Assembly: GCA_020161365.1 (NCBI GenBank)
Contig: JAIUNU010000003.1
Location: 310,001-374,000 of the forward strand
DNA: 64,000 nucleotides
Direction: 5' to 3'
Source: Pseudomonadota bacterium
GTDB taxonomy: Bacteria; Pseudomonadota; Alphaproteobacteria; Caulobacterales; Caulobacteraceae
The notes below the pieces were generated by a model. That model was not told the DNA's origin. It ran no database searches and worked only from the letters and a program-made list of their open reading frames with translations. Of this stretch, positions 54,133-62,364 are shown piece by piece (the first letter of the stretch is position 1; each line of letters opens with the position of its first letter). The position numbers and the translations under genes were made by a program.

Positions 54133-55530
54133 TCACACATTCAGCAGCAGGAACTCCCGCTCCCACGGGCTGATGGTGCGCATGAAGGTCTCGTACTCGG
54201 CCTGCTTCACCCGGTCATAGGCGGCGCAGAAGGTCGGGCCCAGGATCTCGACCAGCGGCTGGCAGGCGACGAACAGGCGTAGCGAGTCCGACAGGCTGCG
54301 CGGCAGCTCGATCCCCCGCGCGCCGGCGTCGATCGCCACCGGCTCGCTGGGCTTGAGCCCCTGGACCATGCCCAGATAGCCAGCCGCCAGCGACGCGGCG
54401 ATGGCAAGATACGGATTGGCGTCCGACGACGGGATGCGGTTCTCGACCCGGCGGTTGGCCGGCCCCGATGGCGGCACGCGCAGGCCGCAGGTGCGGTTGT
54501 CGTAGCCCCACTGGGTGTTCACCGGCGCGCCGCTGTCGCGCGAGATGCGGCGATAGCTGTTCACGTACGGCGCCAGGATGGCCATGATCGCCGGCAGATA
54601 GGTCTGCTGGCCGGCGATGAAGCCATGGAACAGCGCCGACTCCGCGCCGTCCTCGTCCGAGAACAGGTTGCGCCCCTTCTTGTCGACGATCGACTGGTGG
54701 ATGTGCATGGCGCTGCCGGGCTCGTTGGCCATCGGCTTGGCCATGAAGGTGGCGTAGATCTCATGCTCCAGCGCCGCCTCGCGGATCGTGCGCTTCATCA
54801 TGAAGACCTGGTCGGCCAGTTCCAGCGGATGGCCGTGCTGCAGGTTGATCTCCATCTGCGCCACGCCGCTTTCGTGGATCAGGGTGTCGATCTCCAGGCC
54901 CTGGCGCTCGGAGTATTCGTACATGTCCTCGAACAGCGCGTCGAACTCGTTGACCGCCCCGATCGAATAGCCCTGCCGGCCGGTCTCGGGCCGCCCCGAA
55001 CGGCCGATCGGCGGTTTCAGCGGGTAGTCCGGATCGGTGTTGCGATCGACGAGATAGAACTCGATCTCCGGCGCGACGATGGGGTTCCAGCCTTTTTCGG
55101 CATAGAGCGCCAGCACCCGACGCAATACCTGGCGCGGGGCCTCCTCGACGGGACGGCCATCGGGGTGGAAGGCGTCGTGAATGACCTGTGCGGTCGGATC
55201 CTGCGCCCAGGGCACCGCCGCCAGGGTGGCGAAATCGGGCGTCAGGAAGATGTCGGTGTCGGACTGGACCGCGTTCACCGCGCCCTCGAACTCGGGGAAG
55301 TCGCCAGTGATGGTCTGGTAGAACACGGCCAGCGGCAGATTCATCGACGGCGAGCCGAGGAACTTGCGCACCGGCATGATCTTGCCGCGCGCCACGCCGG
55401 CCAGATCGGGCACCACACACTCGATCTCCTCGATGTGCTGGCGCGCGAACCAGTCCTTGGCCTCCTCGATCGTCGAGACGCCGCGATCCAGAATCTGGTC
55501 GCGCTTGGCCTTGTTGTGCTTGGGCTTCAT
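54133..55530 (-). CDS. puuA: Glutamine synthetase family ligase, PuuA-type (gamma-glutamylpolyamine synthetase)
   Basis: A 465-residue ATP-dependent ligase that gamma-glutamylates putrescine-like amines. It shows the GS beta-grasp N-terminal domain (IECVVPDLAGVARGKIMPVR), the catalytic domain with IVAPEIEFYLV, MEINLQHGHPLELAD, TFMAKPMANEPGSAMHIHQS and NRRVENRIPSSDANPYLA, and the family C-terminus SPWEREFLLLNV. There is no adenylylation-site Tyr loop as in GlnA. Its ATG overlaps the stop of the aminotransferase gene upstream (ATGA), so translation is coupled. Confidence 0.88.
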   Translation of the reverse strand: MKPKHNKAKRDQILDRGVSTIEEAKDWFARQHIEEIECVVPDLAGVARGKIMPVRKFLGSPSMNLPLAVFYQTITGDFPEFEGAVNAVQSDTDIFLTPDFATLAAVPWAQDPTAQVIHDAFHPDGRPVEEAPRQVLRRVLALYAEKGWNPIVAPEIEFYLVDRNTDPDYPLKPPIGRSGRPETGRQGYSIGAVNEFDALFEDMYEYSERQGLEIDTLIHESGVAQMEINLQHGHPLELADQVFMMKRTIREAALEHEIYATFMAKPMANEPGSAMHIHQSIVDKKGRNLFSDEDGAESALFHGFIAGQQTYLPAIMAILAPYVNSYRRISRDSGAPVNTQWGYDNRTCGLRVPPSGPANRRVENRIPSSDANPYLAIAASLAAGYLGMVQGLKPSEPVAIDAGARGIELPRSLSDSLRLFVACQPLVEILGPTFCAAYDRVKQAEYETFMRTISPWEREFLLLNV

Positions 55531-56930
55531 GACACCGCCTCCGGCTTCAGGGCGCGGAGGATGGGCTCGGCTTCGGTCAGGGACTTGCCGATGATCCCGA
55601 CCAGCTCGTCGATCTCGGCATGGCTGACAATCAGCGGCGGGCAGCAGACGATGGTGTCGCGGATGGCGCGAACCATCAGGCCGTTCTTGATGCAGATGTC
55701 GCGGACGATCGGGCCCGCCTCGCCTTCCTTGTCGAGGAAGCGATGGTTGGTCCCCTTCTCGCGGACGATTTCGACAGCGCCGATCAGGCCCAGCGACCGG
55801 GTCTCGCCGACCAGCGGATGGTCGTTAAGGCTGGCCAGGGCCTTGGCGAGGTAGGGTCCGGTGTCCTCCCGGGTGCGCGTGATGAGGTCCTCGCGCTCCA
55901 TGATCTCGATGTTCTTCAGCGCCACGGCCGCGCAGGTCGGGTGGCCCGAATAGGTAAAGCCGTGGATGAAGTCGCCACCCTTCTCGCGCAGTTCGGCGAC
56001 GATGTGGTCGGCCACGCCCACCGCCGAGATCGGCAGGTAGCCGGACGACAGGCCTTTGGCCATGGCGATCAGGTCCGGCTTGATCCCGTAATGCTGGTGG
56101 CCGAACCATTGGCCCAGGCGCCCGAAGCCGCAGATCACCTCGTCGCAGACCAGGAGGATCCCGTACTTGCGGCAGAGGGCCTCGACGGCGGGCCAGTATC
56201 CGTCGGGAGGGATGATCACCCCGCCGGCGCCCTGCACCGGCTCGCCGATGAAGGCGGCGACGTTCTCGGGGCCGACTTCGAGAATCTTGTCCTCGATCTC
56301 CTTGACGCAGCGATCGCGGAAAGCCGCCGGGTCTTCGCCGAAGCCCTCGCCGAAGTGATAGGGCTGAGCCACATGCTCGACGCCCGGGATCGGCAGGTCG
56401 CCCTGCGCATGCATGTGCTTCATGCCGCCCAGCGAGACCCCAGCCACGGTCGAGCCGTGATAGGCGTTCCAGCGGCTGATGAAGACCGTCCGCTGCGGCT
56501 GTTCCTTGAGCTTCCAGTAGTGGCGGACCAGGCGGAAGACCGTATCGTTCGCCTCGGACCCCGACGCGTTGTAGAACACGTGGGTCAGGTGGCCGCCCAT
56601 CTTCTGCGCGATCTTGGCCGCCAGGGTCACGGCGGGCGGCGTCGCGGTCTTGAAGAAGGTGTTGTAGTACGGCAGCTCCAGCATCTGCTCGTAGGCCGCC
56701 TCGGCCAGTTCCTTGCGGCCGTAGCCGACGTTCACGCACCACAGGCCGGCCATGCCGTCGAGGATGCGGTGGCCGTCGCCGTCGGTGATGTAGCAACCGT
56801 CGGCGCGGGTCACGATGCGGCTGCCACCCAGCTCGGCGATGACCTTGTGGTCGGCCTGGGCAGGCAGATGGTGAGCCAGGTCGAGGCGCTTGAGCTCGGC
56901 GATGTCGTGGTTGCGGATGGGGGCGTTCAT
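55527..56930 (-). CDS. Class III aminotransferase, putrescine/polyamine:pyruvate type
   Basis: A 467-residue PLP enzyme expected to transfer an amino group from a polyamine or omega-amino acid to pyruvate. It shows the PLP contacts YNASGSEANDTVFRLVR and HGSTVAGVSLGG, the Asp-containing VCDEVICGFGRLGQWFGHQH, and the lysine loop DLIAMAKGLSSGYLPISAVG. N-terminal DGMAGLWCVNVGYGR is typical of SpuC-like enzymes. It overlaps puuA by 4 bases downstream and puuD-like gene by 4 bases upstream, thus one coupled run of three genes. Confidence 0.9.
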   Translation of the reverse strand: MNAPIRNHDIAELKRLDLAHHLPAQADHKVIAELGGSRIVTRADGCYITDGDGHRILDGMAGLWCVNVGYGRKELAEAAYEQMLELPYYNTFFKTATPPAVTLAAKIAQKMGGHLTHVFYNASGSEANDTVFRLVRHYWKLKEQPQRTVFISRWNAYHGSTVAGVSLGGMKHMHAQGDLPIPGVEHVAQPYHFGEGFGEDPAAFRDRCVKEIEDKILEVGPENVAAFIGEPVQGAGGVIIPPDGYWPAVEALCRKYGILLVCDEVICGFGRLGQWFGHQHYGIKPDLIAMAKGLSSGYLPISAVGVADHIVAELREKGGDFIHGFTYSGHPTCAAVALKNIEIMEREDLITRTREDTGPYLAKALASLNDHPLVGETRSLGLIGAVEIVREKGTNHRFLDKEGEAGPIVRDICIKNGLMVRAIRDTIVCCPPLIVSHAEIDELVGIIGKSLTEAEPILRALKPEAVS

Positions 56931-57694
56931 GGGGCGACTCCTGACTCGACGAGCGGCGCGCCTCTGAGGGCGCGTCCGAAGATCTCAAAGAAAATCTGTG
57001 ACTGCCGGTTCTGCGCCGGCTTCCATTCGGGGTGCCACTGCACAGCCAGCACGGGCGCAGCGTTGACGGTGGCGGAGAAGGCCTCGACCACGCCGTCGGG
57101 GGCGCGGGCTTCGACGGTCAGCCCTTCGCCCAGAAGGTCGACGCCCTGGTAGTGGACGGAATTGACGACGGCCGCCTCGACGCCAAGAGCGCGCGACAGC
57201 ACCCCGCCCGGCGTCAGGGCGACATCGTGGACATGGTCGAACATGCCGTCGAAGTCGACGTCGTTGGGCGCGTGGTGGGCGATCAGGTCGGCGCTTGAGG
57301 CCATGTCCCGTCGCAGCGTGCCGCCAAATGCGACATTGATCTCCTGGAAGCCTCGGCAGATTCCGAACACCGGCTTGCCCAGGTCCAGCATCGCCTTGAT
57401 CAGGTCGGCGGTCATGCCGTCACGGGCGGCGTCGAATGGGCCCGGCGCGTCGCCGATCTCCTCGCCATAGAGGGCGGGATCCAAGTTCGAGGGGCTGCCG
57501 GTCAGCATCAGGCCGTCGAGACGGCCCGCGACCTCGGCCGCCCGCATGCGGCCCGGCAGCGACGGGATCAACAGCGCAGCGACATCGCCATAGGCCATGG
57601 TGGCGTCGACATAACGGCTCATCACCGCCTGGGCCGGTTCGATCCCGACGGTGCGGGTGCAGCAGATGATCCCGGCGACGGGGCGTGCGGTCAT
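56927..57694 (-). CDS. puuD: Gamma-glutamyl-GABA hydrolase (PuuD), class I glutamine amidotransferase-like
   Basis: A 255-residue hydrolase releasing glutamate from gamma-glutamyl-GABA, the last step of the Puu route. The nucleophile Cys is in FGICRGFQEINVAFGG, the His-Glu pair in VLAVQWHPEWKPAQN. The N-terminus AGIICCTRTVGIEPAQAVMS is typical. It overlaps the aminotransferase gene start by 4 bases (ATGA). Repeat C2 stands upstream. Confidence 0.92.
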   Translation of the reverse strand: MTARPVAGIICCTRTVGIEPAQAVMSRYVDATMAYGDVAALLIPSLPGRMRAAEVAGRLDGLMLTGSPSNLDPALYGEEIGDAPGPFDAARDGMTADLIKAMLDLGKPVFGICRGFQEINVAFGGTLRRDMASSADLIAHHAPNDVDFDGMFDHVHDVALTPGGVLSRALGVEAAVVNSVHYQGVDLLGEGLTVEARAPDGVVEAFSATVNAAPVLAVQWHPEWKPAQNRQSQIFFEIFGRALRGAPLVESGVAP

Positions 57695-57708
57695 CCCAGA
57701 CCTCCGAT

Positions 57709-57828
57709 TTCTTCGGCGAATGCCGGGGCCCAGATCGAAGGTCTAGAGCTCAGACGGGCTAGCGCATCAGGTGAGCGCGACATCGATCGACGCCCAGGTT
57801 GAATCTGGGTCCTGGCATTCGCCGGGAA
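57709..57828. repeat. Repeat family C, copy C2
   Basis: TTCTTCGGCGAATGCCGGGG...GGCATTCGCCGGGAA with inner GCCCAGATC / AATCTGGGTC. It separates the PuuD-like gene from the ABC ATPase gene. Confidence 0.85.
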
Positions 57829-57852
57829 GGTCGGGTTGAGACTAGACATGGT

Positions 57853-58977
57853 TCACGACAACAAAACCGCCGGCGAACAGGCGTGCCAGCACAGCCAGAC
57901 GGTCTCGCCCAGCTTGAAGTCCTCCTGGTCCCAGCGGGTCAGGTTCGAACGCTGGACCTTGACGCGGCGGCCGCCGGCGATCTCGACCTCATAGGTGGAG
58001 GAGCCGCCCAGATAGGCCTCGTGCTTGATCACACCCGCGACGGCGTTAGTTCCCTTCGGCGCGTCTCCCAGGTTGGGGACCTCGTCGCCTTCCTTCTTGT
58101 GCAGCTCGATCTTCTCGGGACGGATCGCCGCCCAGACCGTGCCGCCGCGTGGGCCGGTGACGCCGTGATCGAGGAAGATGTCGACCGGCAGGTCAGGCGA
58201 CTTGATCACCGCGTGACTGGGCTCATCGACGGCCAAGACACCTTCGAACAGGTTCACCTGGCCGATGAAGTCGGCGACGAAGCGGCTGTTGGGAAACTCG
58301 TAGAGGTCGCTGGGCGTGGCCACCTGCTGCAGCACGCCCCGGCTCATCACAGCGCAGCGCGTCGCGAGCGCCAGGGCCTCGTCCTGGTCGTGGGTGACCA
58401 TGATGAAGGTAATGCCGACCTTCTCCTGAAGGGTGCAAAGTTCGGTGCGCATCTGTTCGCGCAGCTTGGCGTCCAGGGCCGACAGTGGCTCGTCCAGCAG
58501 CAGCACACGGGGTCGCTTAACCAGGGCGCGGGCCAAGGCCACCCGCTGGCGTTGGCCGCCCGAAAGCTGATCAGGCTTGCGCTCGCCCAGACCGCCCAGT
58601 TGCACCAACTCCAGCGCCTCGGCCACGCGCGCCTCACGCTCGGCCTTGCCGACCTTGTCGACCACCAGGCCGTAGGCGACGTTGTCGGCCACGGTCATGT
58701 GCGGGAACACGGCGTAGGACTGGAACACCATGTTCACCGGCCGCTTGTTGGGCGGCACGTTCGAGATGTCCTGGCCATCGATCAGGATGCGTCCCTCGGT
58801 CGGCGTCTCGAAGCCGGCCAGCATCCGCAACAGGGTGGTCTTGCCGCAGCCCGACGGTCCCAAGAGCGCGAAGAACTCGCCCTCATTGACGGTCAGCGAC
58901 ACGTCGTCGACGGCGGCCAGCTTGCCGAACCGCTTGGTGACGTTCTCGAAGGTGATGATGGGTTTTGGCGCGGTCAT
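57853..58977 (-). CDS. Polyamine ABC transporter ATP-binding protein (PotA/PotG-like)
   Basis: A 374-residue ATPase driving polyamine import. It has Walker A LLGPSGCGKTTLL, the Q-loop FQSYAVFPHMTV, signature DQLSGGQRQRVALA, Walker B VLLLDEPLSALD and the H-loop MVTHDQDEALALA. Residues after about 245 form the C-terminal TOBE/OB part (GGTVWAAIRPEKIELHKKEG). The ATG at 58977 has GGGGGAC upstream; a start 7 codons earlier is less likely. Repeats C2 and C3 flank it. Confidence 0.92.
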   Translation of the reverse strand: MTAPKPIITFENVTKRFGKLAAVDDVSLTVNEGEFFALLGPSGCGKTTLLRMLAGFETPTEGRILIDGQDISNVPPNKRPVNMVFQSYAVFPHMTVADNVAYGLVVDKVGKAEREARVAEALELVQLGGLGERKPDQLSGGQRQRVALARALVKRPRVLLLDEPLSALDAKLREQMRTELCTLQEKVGITFIMVTHDQDEALALATRCAVMSRGVLQQVATPSDLYEFPNSRFVADFIGQVNLFEGVLAVDEPSHAVIKSPDLPVDIFLDHGVTGPRGGTVWAAIRPEKIELHKKEGDEVPNLGDAPKGTNAVAGVIKHEAYLGGSSTYEVEIAGGRRVKVQRSNLTRWDQEDFKLGETVWLCWHACSPAVLLS

Positions 58978-59010
58978 TGCGGATGTCCCCCGACACACAA
59001 AATCCCGACC

Positions 59011-59105
59011 TCCCCGGCGAATGCCGGGGTCCAGATCATAAGGCTGGAAGGAGCCAGGAAGGGCGAAAGCTCAGGCGGAATCTGGGTCCCGGCATTCGCC
59101 GGGAA
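59011..59105. repeat. Repeat family C, copy C3
   Basis: TCCCCGGCGAATGCCGGGG...GGCATTCGCCGGGAA, inner GTCCAGATC / AATCTGGGTC. It lies between the ATPase gene and the PotI-like gene. The shortest C copy. Confidence 0.86.
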
Positions 59106-59125
59106 GATCGGTGGAGATGAAACAC

Positions 59126-59983
59126 TCATTTGCCGTCCCCCGCCCCATGACCCGCCGTGGCGGCCGGATTGCCTTGCAGTTTCAGCGCCGCTGCGGTCAG
59201 CAGCACGGTCAGCACGATCAGGACGGTCGAGGCCGCATTGACCTCGGGCGTCACTGAGAAGCGGACCATCGAATAGACCTTCACCGGGAAGGTCACCGTG
59301 TCGGGACCCGCGGTGAAGAAGGTGATGACGAAGTCGTCCAGGCTCAGCGTGAAGGCCAGCAGCGCGCCGGCGACCAGCGAGGGCGCCATGTGCGGCAGGA
59401 TCACGTCCTTGATCGTGCGGAACTCACCCGCCCCAAGGTCGCGGGCCGCCTCCTCCATCTCGCGGTTGAAGCTGGCCATGCGGGCGCGCACGACCACCGC
59501 CACGAACGGGAACGAGAACGAGACGTGGGCGATGATGATCGCGCCCAGGTTCAGCGGCCACGGCATCCCCTGTGGCCAGGGCAGCACCTTGGCGAAGAAC
59601 ACCAGCATCGCCACGCCCATGCAGATCTCGGGCACCACGATCGGCAAGGCCATCGCCCCGTCCAGCGCCGCTTTTCCCGGGAAGCGGAAGCGCCATAGCG
59701 CCAGCGCGACCGCCGCGCCCAGGAACAGGCTGATCACCGTCGACACCGCCGCGATGGTCAGGCTGTTGCCGAAAGCCTCAAGCAGGGCGGAGTTGTTGAA
59801 CAGCTTCTCGTAGTATTTGAGCGTGAAGCCCTTCCAGACGATGTTGCGCTTGCTGTCGTTGAAGCTGAACGCCATCAGCGCGAGCAGCGGCGCGTAGAGG
59901 AACAGGAACACCGCCGCCAGCCAGGCCTGCATCTGCCAGCGGCGGAGGTATTCTAGGGGGCCGGGGGCGCTTCGCTTAGCCAT
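59126..59983 (-). CDS. Polyamine ABC transporter permease (PotI/PotC-like)
   Basis: A 285-residue inner-membrane subunit with six helices. The EAA loop that docks on the ATPase is in EEAARDLGAGEFRTIKDVIL; the first helix is AAVFLFLYAPLLALMAF; the family stretch SFNDSKRNIVWKGFTLKYYE follows. ATG 59983 is preferred as GGAGG lies nine bases upstream of it; ATG 59989 is possible. In-frame sequence further upstream is repeat C4. Confidence 0.9.
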   Translation of the reverse strand: MAKRSAPGPLEYLRRWQMQAWLAAVFLFLYAPLLALMAFSFNDSKRNIVWKGFTLKYYEKLFNNSALLEAFGNSLTIAAVSTVISLFLGAAVALALWRFRFPGKAALDGAMALPIVVPEICMGVAMLVFFAKVLPWPQGMPWPLNLGAIIIAHVSFSFPFVAVVVRARMASFNREMEEAARDLGAGEFRTIKDVILPHMAPSLVAGALLAFTLSLDDFVITFFTAGPDTVTFPVKVYSMVRFSVTPEVNAASTVLIVLTVLLTAAALKLQGNPAATAGHGAGDGK

Positions 59984-60001
59984 GCGCATTCCCCTCCCCC
60001 G

Positions 60002-60122
60002 TTTCCCCGGCGAATGCCGGGGCCCAGATCGGACACACGAACGCTGGATCAGCGGGCAGTATCGAGAGGCGCGAACACCCAAAACGCTTGGGCTGAATCT
60101 GGGTCCCGGCATTCGCCGGGAA
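60002..60122. repeat. Repeat family C, copy C4
   Basis: TTTCCCCGGCGAATGCCGGGG...GGCATTCGCCGGGAA, inner GCCCAGATC / AATCTGGGTC, with GGCGCGAACACCCAA shared with C1. It separates the two permease genes. Confidence 0.87.
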
Positions 60123-60139
60123 GGTCGGATTGAAGGCGC

Positions 60140-61048
60140 TCATCCCTTGGCCTCCGGCGTCTTCTTGTTCAGCACGGCCTGGATCGCGATGGCGATGAAG
60201 GTCAGGTACATCAGGAGGAACGACATGGCCGCGCCGAAGGGCCAGTCGTTGGCGCGCTTGAACTGGCGCTCGATGATGTTGGCGATCATCTGGCTGTCGG
60301 GACCGCCCAGCAGGTCCGGGGTCAGATAGGCGCCCAGGGCCGGAATGAAGGTGATCAACACCCCCGAGGCGATGCCCGGGATCGCCAGCGGCACGACGAC
60401 CTTGAAGATCGTCCGTAGATGCCCGGCGCCGAGGTCGAGGCTGGCCTCCAGCAGCGACTTGTCCAGCCGGTCCAGCGCCGAATAGAGTGGCAGCACCATG
60501 AAGGGCAGGTGCACGTAGACTAGGCCCAGGATCACCGCGAAATTGTTGTGCAGCAGCTCCAGCGGCTGGAAGTCGCCCAGCGGCTGCAGGCCGACCAGCG
60601 TCGCCAGGGCGCCGCCGCCCTTCCACAGCCATTCAAGGCCCTGGTTCACAAAGCCCTCGGTGCGCAGCACGGCGATCAGGGCGTAGGTGCGGATCAGCAG
60701 GTTCGTCCAGAACGGCAGCATGATCAGCAGCAGCAGCCAGGCCTTGGCCTTGTCGGAGGCGAAGGTGATGGCCAGGGCCACGGGGAATCCGATGACCAGG
60801 CAGAGGCCTGTCGTGAGCCCCGCGACCCAGACCGACTTGAGGAAGATCTTCAGATAGAGAGGCTCGATCGCCCGCGCGTAGTTATGGAACGTGCCGGAGA
60901 TGGCGATATCGGTCAGCCCGACATTGTGGCCGAAGCTGTAAGCCCAGACGATCGCCATGGGCGCAAGGAAGAACAGCACCAGCCACACCAGCGGCGGTCC
61001 CAGCGCCGCGGCGAACACAGCCTTCGCCTGTTTCCAGGATTGTTCCAT
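60140..61048 (-). CDS. Polyamine ABC transporter permease (PotH/PotB-like)
   Basis: A 302-residue inner-membrane subunit with six helices. Typical stretches are PLVWLVLFFLAPMAIVWAYS at the N-terminus, LLLIMLPFWTNLLIRTYALI, and the EAA loop LLEASLDLGAGHLRTIFKVV; it then reads ALGAYLTPDLLGGPDSQMIA. The ATG at 61048 has GGAGGG close upstream; the ATG four codons earlier is unlikely. It pairs with the PotI-like subunit to form the pore. Confidence 0.91.
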   Translation of the reverse strand: MEQSWKQAKAVFAAALGPPLVWLVLFFLAPMAIVWAYSFGHNVGLTDIAISGTFHNYARAIEPLYLKIFLKSVWVAGLTTGLCLVIGFPVALAITFASDKAKAWLLLLIMLPFWTNLLIRTYALIAVLRTEGFVNQGLEWLWKGGGALATLVGLQPLGDFQPLELLHNNFAVILGLVYVHLPFMVLPLYSALDRLDKSLLEASLDLGAGHLRTIFKVVVPLAIPGIASGVLITFIPALGAYLTPDLLGGPDSQMIANIIERQFKRANDWPFGAAMSFLLMYLTFIAIAIQAVLNKKTPEAKG

Positions 61049-61060
61049 GGAGCCCTCCAA

Positions 61061-61170
61061 ATCCTCCCCCTAGCGGGGGAGGTGTCCGCGAAGCGGACGG
61101 AGGGGGAAGACACCGGACAGCCCGAACTTCCCCCTCCGGCCTTCGGCCGCCTCCCCCTCGGGGGGAGGAT
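61061..61170. repeat. Repeat family B, copy B5
   Basis: Outer ATCCTCCCCC...GGGGGAGGAT, inner GGACGGAGGGGGAAG / CTTCCCCCTCCGGCC, arm hairpin GTCCGCGAAGCGGAC. It lies between the PotH-like gene and the substrate-binding protein gene. Confidence 0.88.
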
Positions 61171-61179
61171 TTTGCTCTG

Positions 61180-62286
61180 CTAAGCCGCCCGCACCCGGGT
61201 GATCAGTTCCTCGTATTGGCTGGCCTTCTCCGCGCCCTCGAACGCGCCGTACTCGCACTTGGCCATGACGTCGGCGGGCGGGAAGATCACCGGATTGTTC
61301 TTGTAGTCGTCCGGCATCAGCGCCTTGGCCGCCGCATTGGGGGTAGGGTACAGGATCGTCTTGCTGATCTCGGCCCCGGCCTGCGCGTCCAGCAGGTAGT
61401 TGATGAAGGCGTGGGCGTTGTTCGGCCGCGGCGCGCCCTTGGGGATGCACAGGGTGTCGGAGTTGATCAGGCTGCCTTCCTTGGGCACGACGAAGTCGAT
61501 GTCCGGGTCGTCCTTCATCACCTGGGCGATGTCGCCGTTATACTCGAGCACCAAGTCGACCTCGCCCGAGGCCAGCAGGTCCTGACCGTTGTCGTCATGG
61601 AACGCCTTCACGAACGGCTTCTGCTTGATCAGCATCTGCTCGATCTTGGGCAGCATGTCTTCGGGAATGTTGTTCACCGAGTGGCCAAGATATTTGGCGG
61701 ACAGTCGCACCAGATCGGCGCTCTCGGACAGCAGGCTGATACGGCCCTTGTACTTGTCGCTGTCGAATAGCCACTTCCAGCTGTCGGGCACGCCCTGGAC
61801 CTTGCTTTTGCGATAGCCGATGCCCAGAAGCAGCCAGGTATAGGGCATCGAATACTTACGCCCGGGATCGAAGTCGGGATTGAGGAACGACGGGTCGATG
61901 TTCTTCATGTTCGGGATCTTGGCGTGGTCGAGCGGCTCCAGCAGGCCGCCCTGGCTCATCCGCGTCACGAACTCGTTCGACGGCACCACGACATCGAAGC
62001 CGGGATTGCCGGCCTTGAGCTTGGCGAACAGCTCGTCGTTCGTCGCGAACAGGCTCATGTTCACGTCGATCCCGGTGGCCTTCTTGAAGTCACCGAGGGT
62101 GGTTTCGCCGATGTAGGTGTCCCAGTTGTAGAAGTTGAGCTTGGGCTCCTCGCCGCCGGGCGTAGCCTTGGGCTTCTTGCCACAGGCCGTGAAGGTGAGG
62201 CCGATCGCGGCGGCGCCGGTGGCGGTCAGGAGCGAGCGGCGGCTCAGGCCCGCCCTGTTGAGTCCTCGCTGGGTGATCGTGCTCAT
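61180..62286 (-). CDS. Polyamine-binding protein (PotF/PotD-like), Tat-type lipoprotein
   Basis: A 368-residue periplasmic binding protein. The signal has twin arginines and a lipobox (LSRRSLLTATGAAAIG, then LTFTAC), so it is probably exported folded and lipid-anchored. Mature features match PotD/PotF: LNFYNWDTYIGETTLGDFKK, FDVVVPSNEFVTRMSQGGLL, YSMPYTWLLLGIGYRKSKV and SGEVDLVLEYNGDIAQVMKD. It delivers putrescine or spermidine to the PotH/PotI-like permeases. It is separated from them by repeat B5. Confidence 0.92.
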   Translation of the reverse strand: MSTITQRGLNRAGLSRRSLLTATGAAAIGLTFTACGKKPKATPGGEEPKLNFYNWDTYIGETTLGDFKKATGIDVNMSLFATNDELFAKLKAGNPGFDVVVPSNEFVTRMSQGGLLEPLDHAKIPNMKNIDPSFLNPDFDPGRKYSMPYTWLLLGIGYRKSKVQGVPDSWKWLFDSDKYKGRISLLSESADLVRLSAKYLGHSVNNIPEDMLPKIEQMLIKQKPFVKAFHDDNGQDLLASGEVDLVLEYNGDIAQVMKDDPDIDFVVPKEGSLINSDTLCIPKGAPRPNNAHAFINYLLDAQAGAEISKTILYPTPNAAAKALMPDDYKNNPVIFPPADVMAKCEYGAFEGAEKASQYEELITRVRAA

Positions 62287-62364
62287 CGTCTCGAAACTCC
62301 CCTATCGCTTCGTTCAATGTGGGGCCGGAGCCCGCAGCTGGGTTCACGTTACATCGCCGCGCCC

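Noticed and set aside
54625..57152. Two long plus-strand frames (54625-55854 and 55620-57152) opposite puuA and the aminotransferase
   Set aside because: Antisense to genes with complete catalytic motifs; no recognisable fold.
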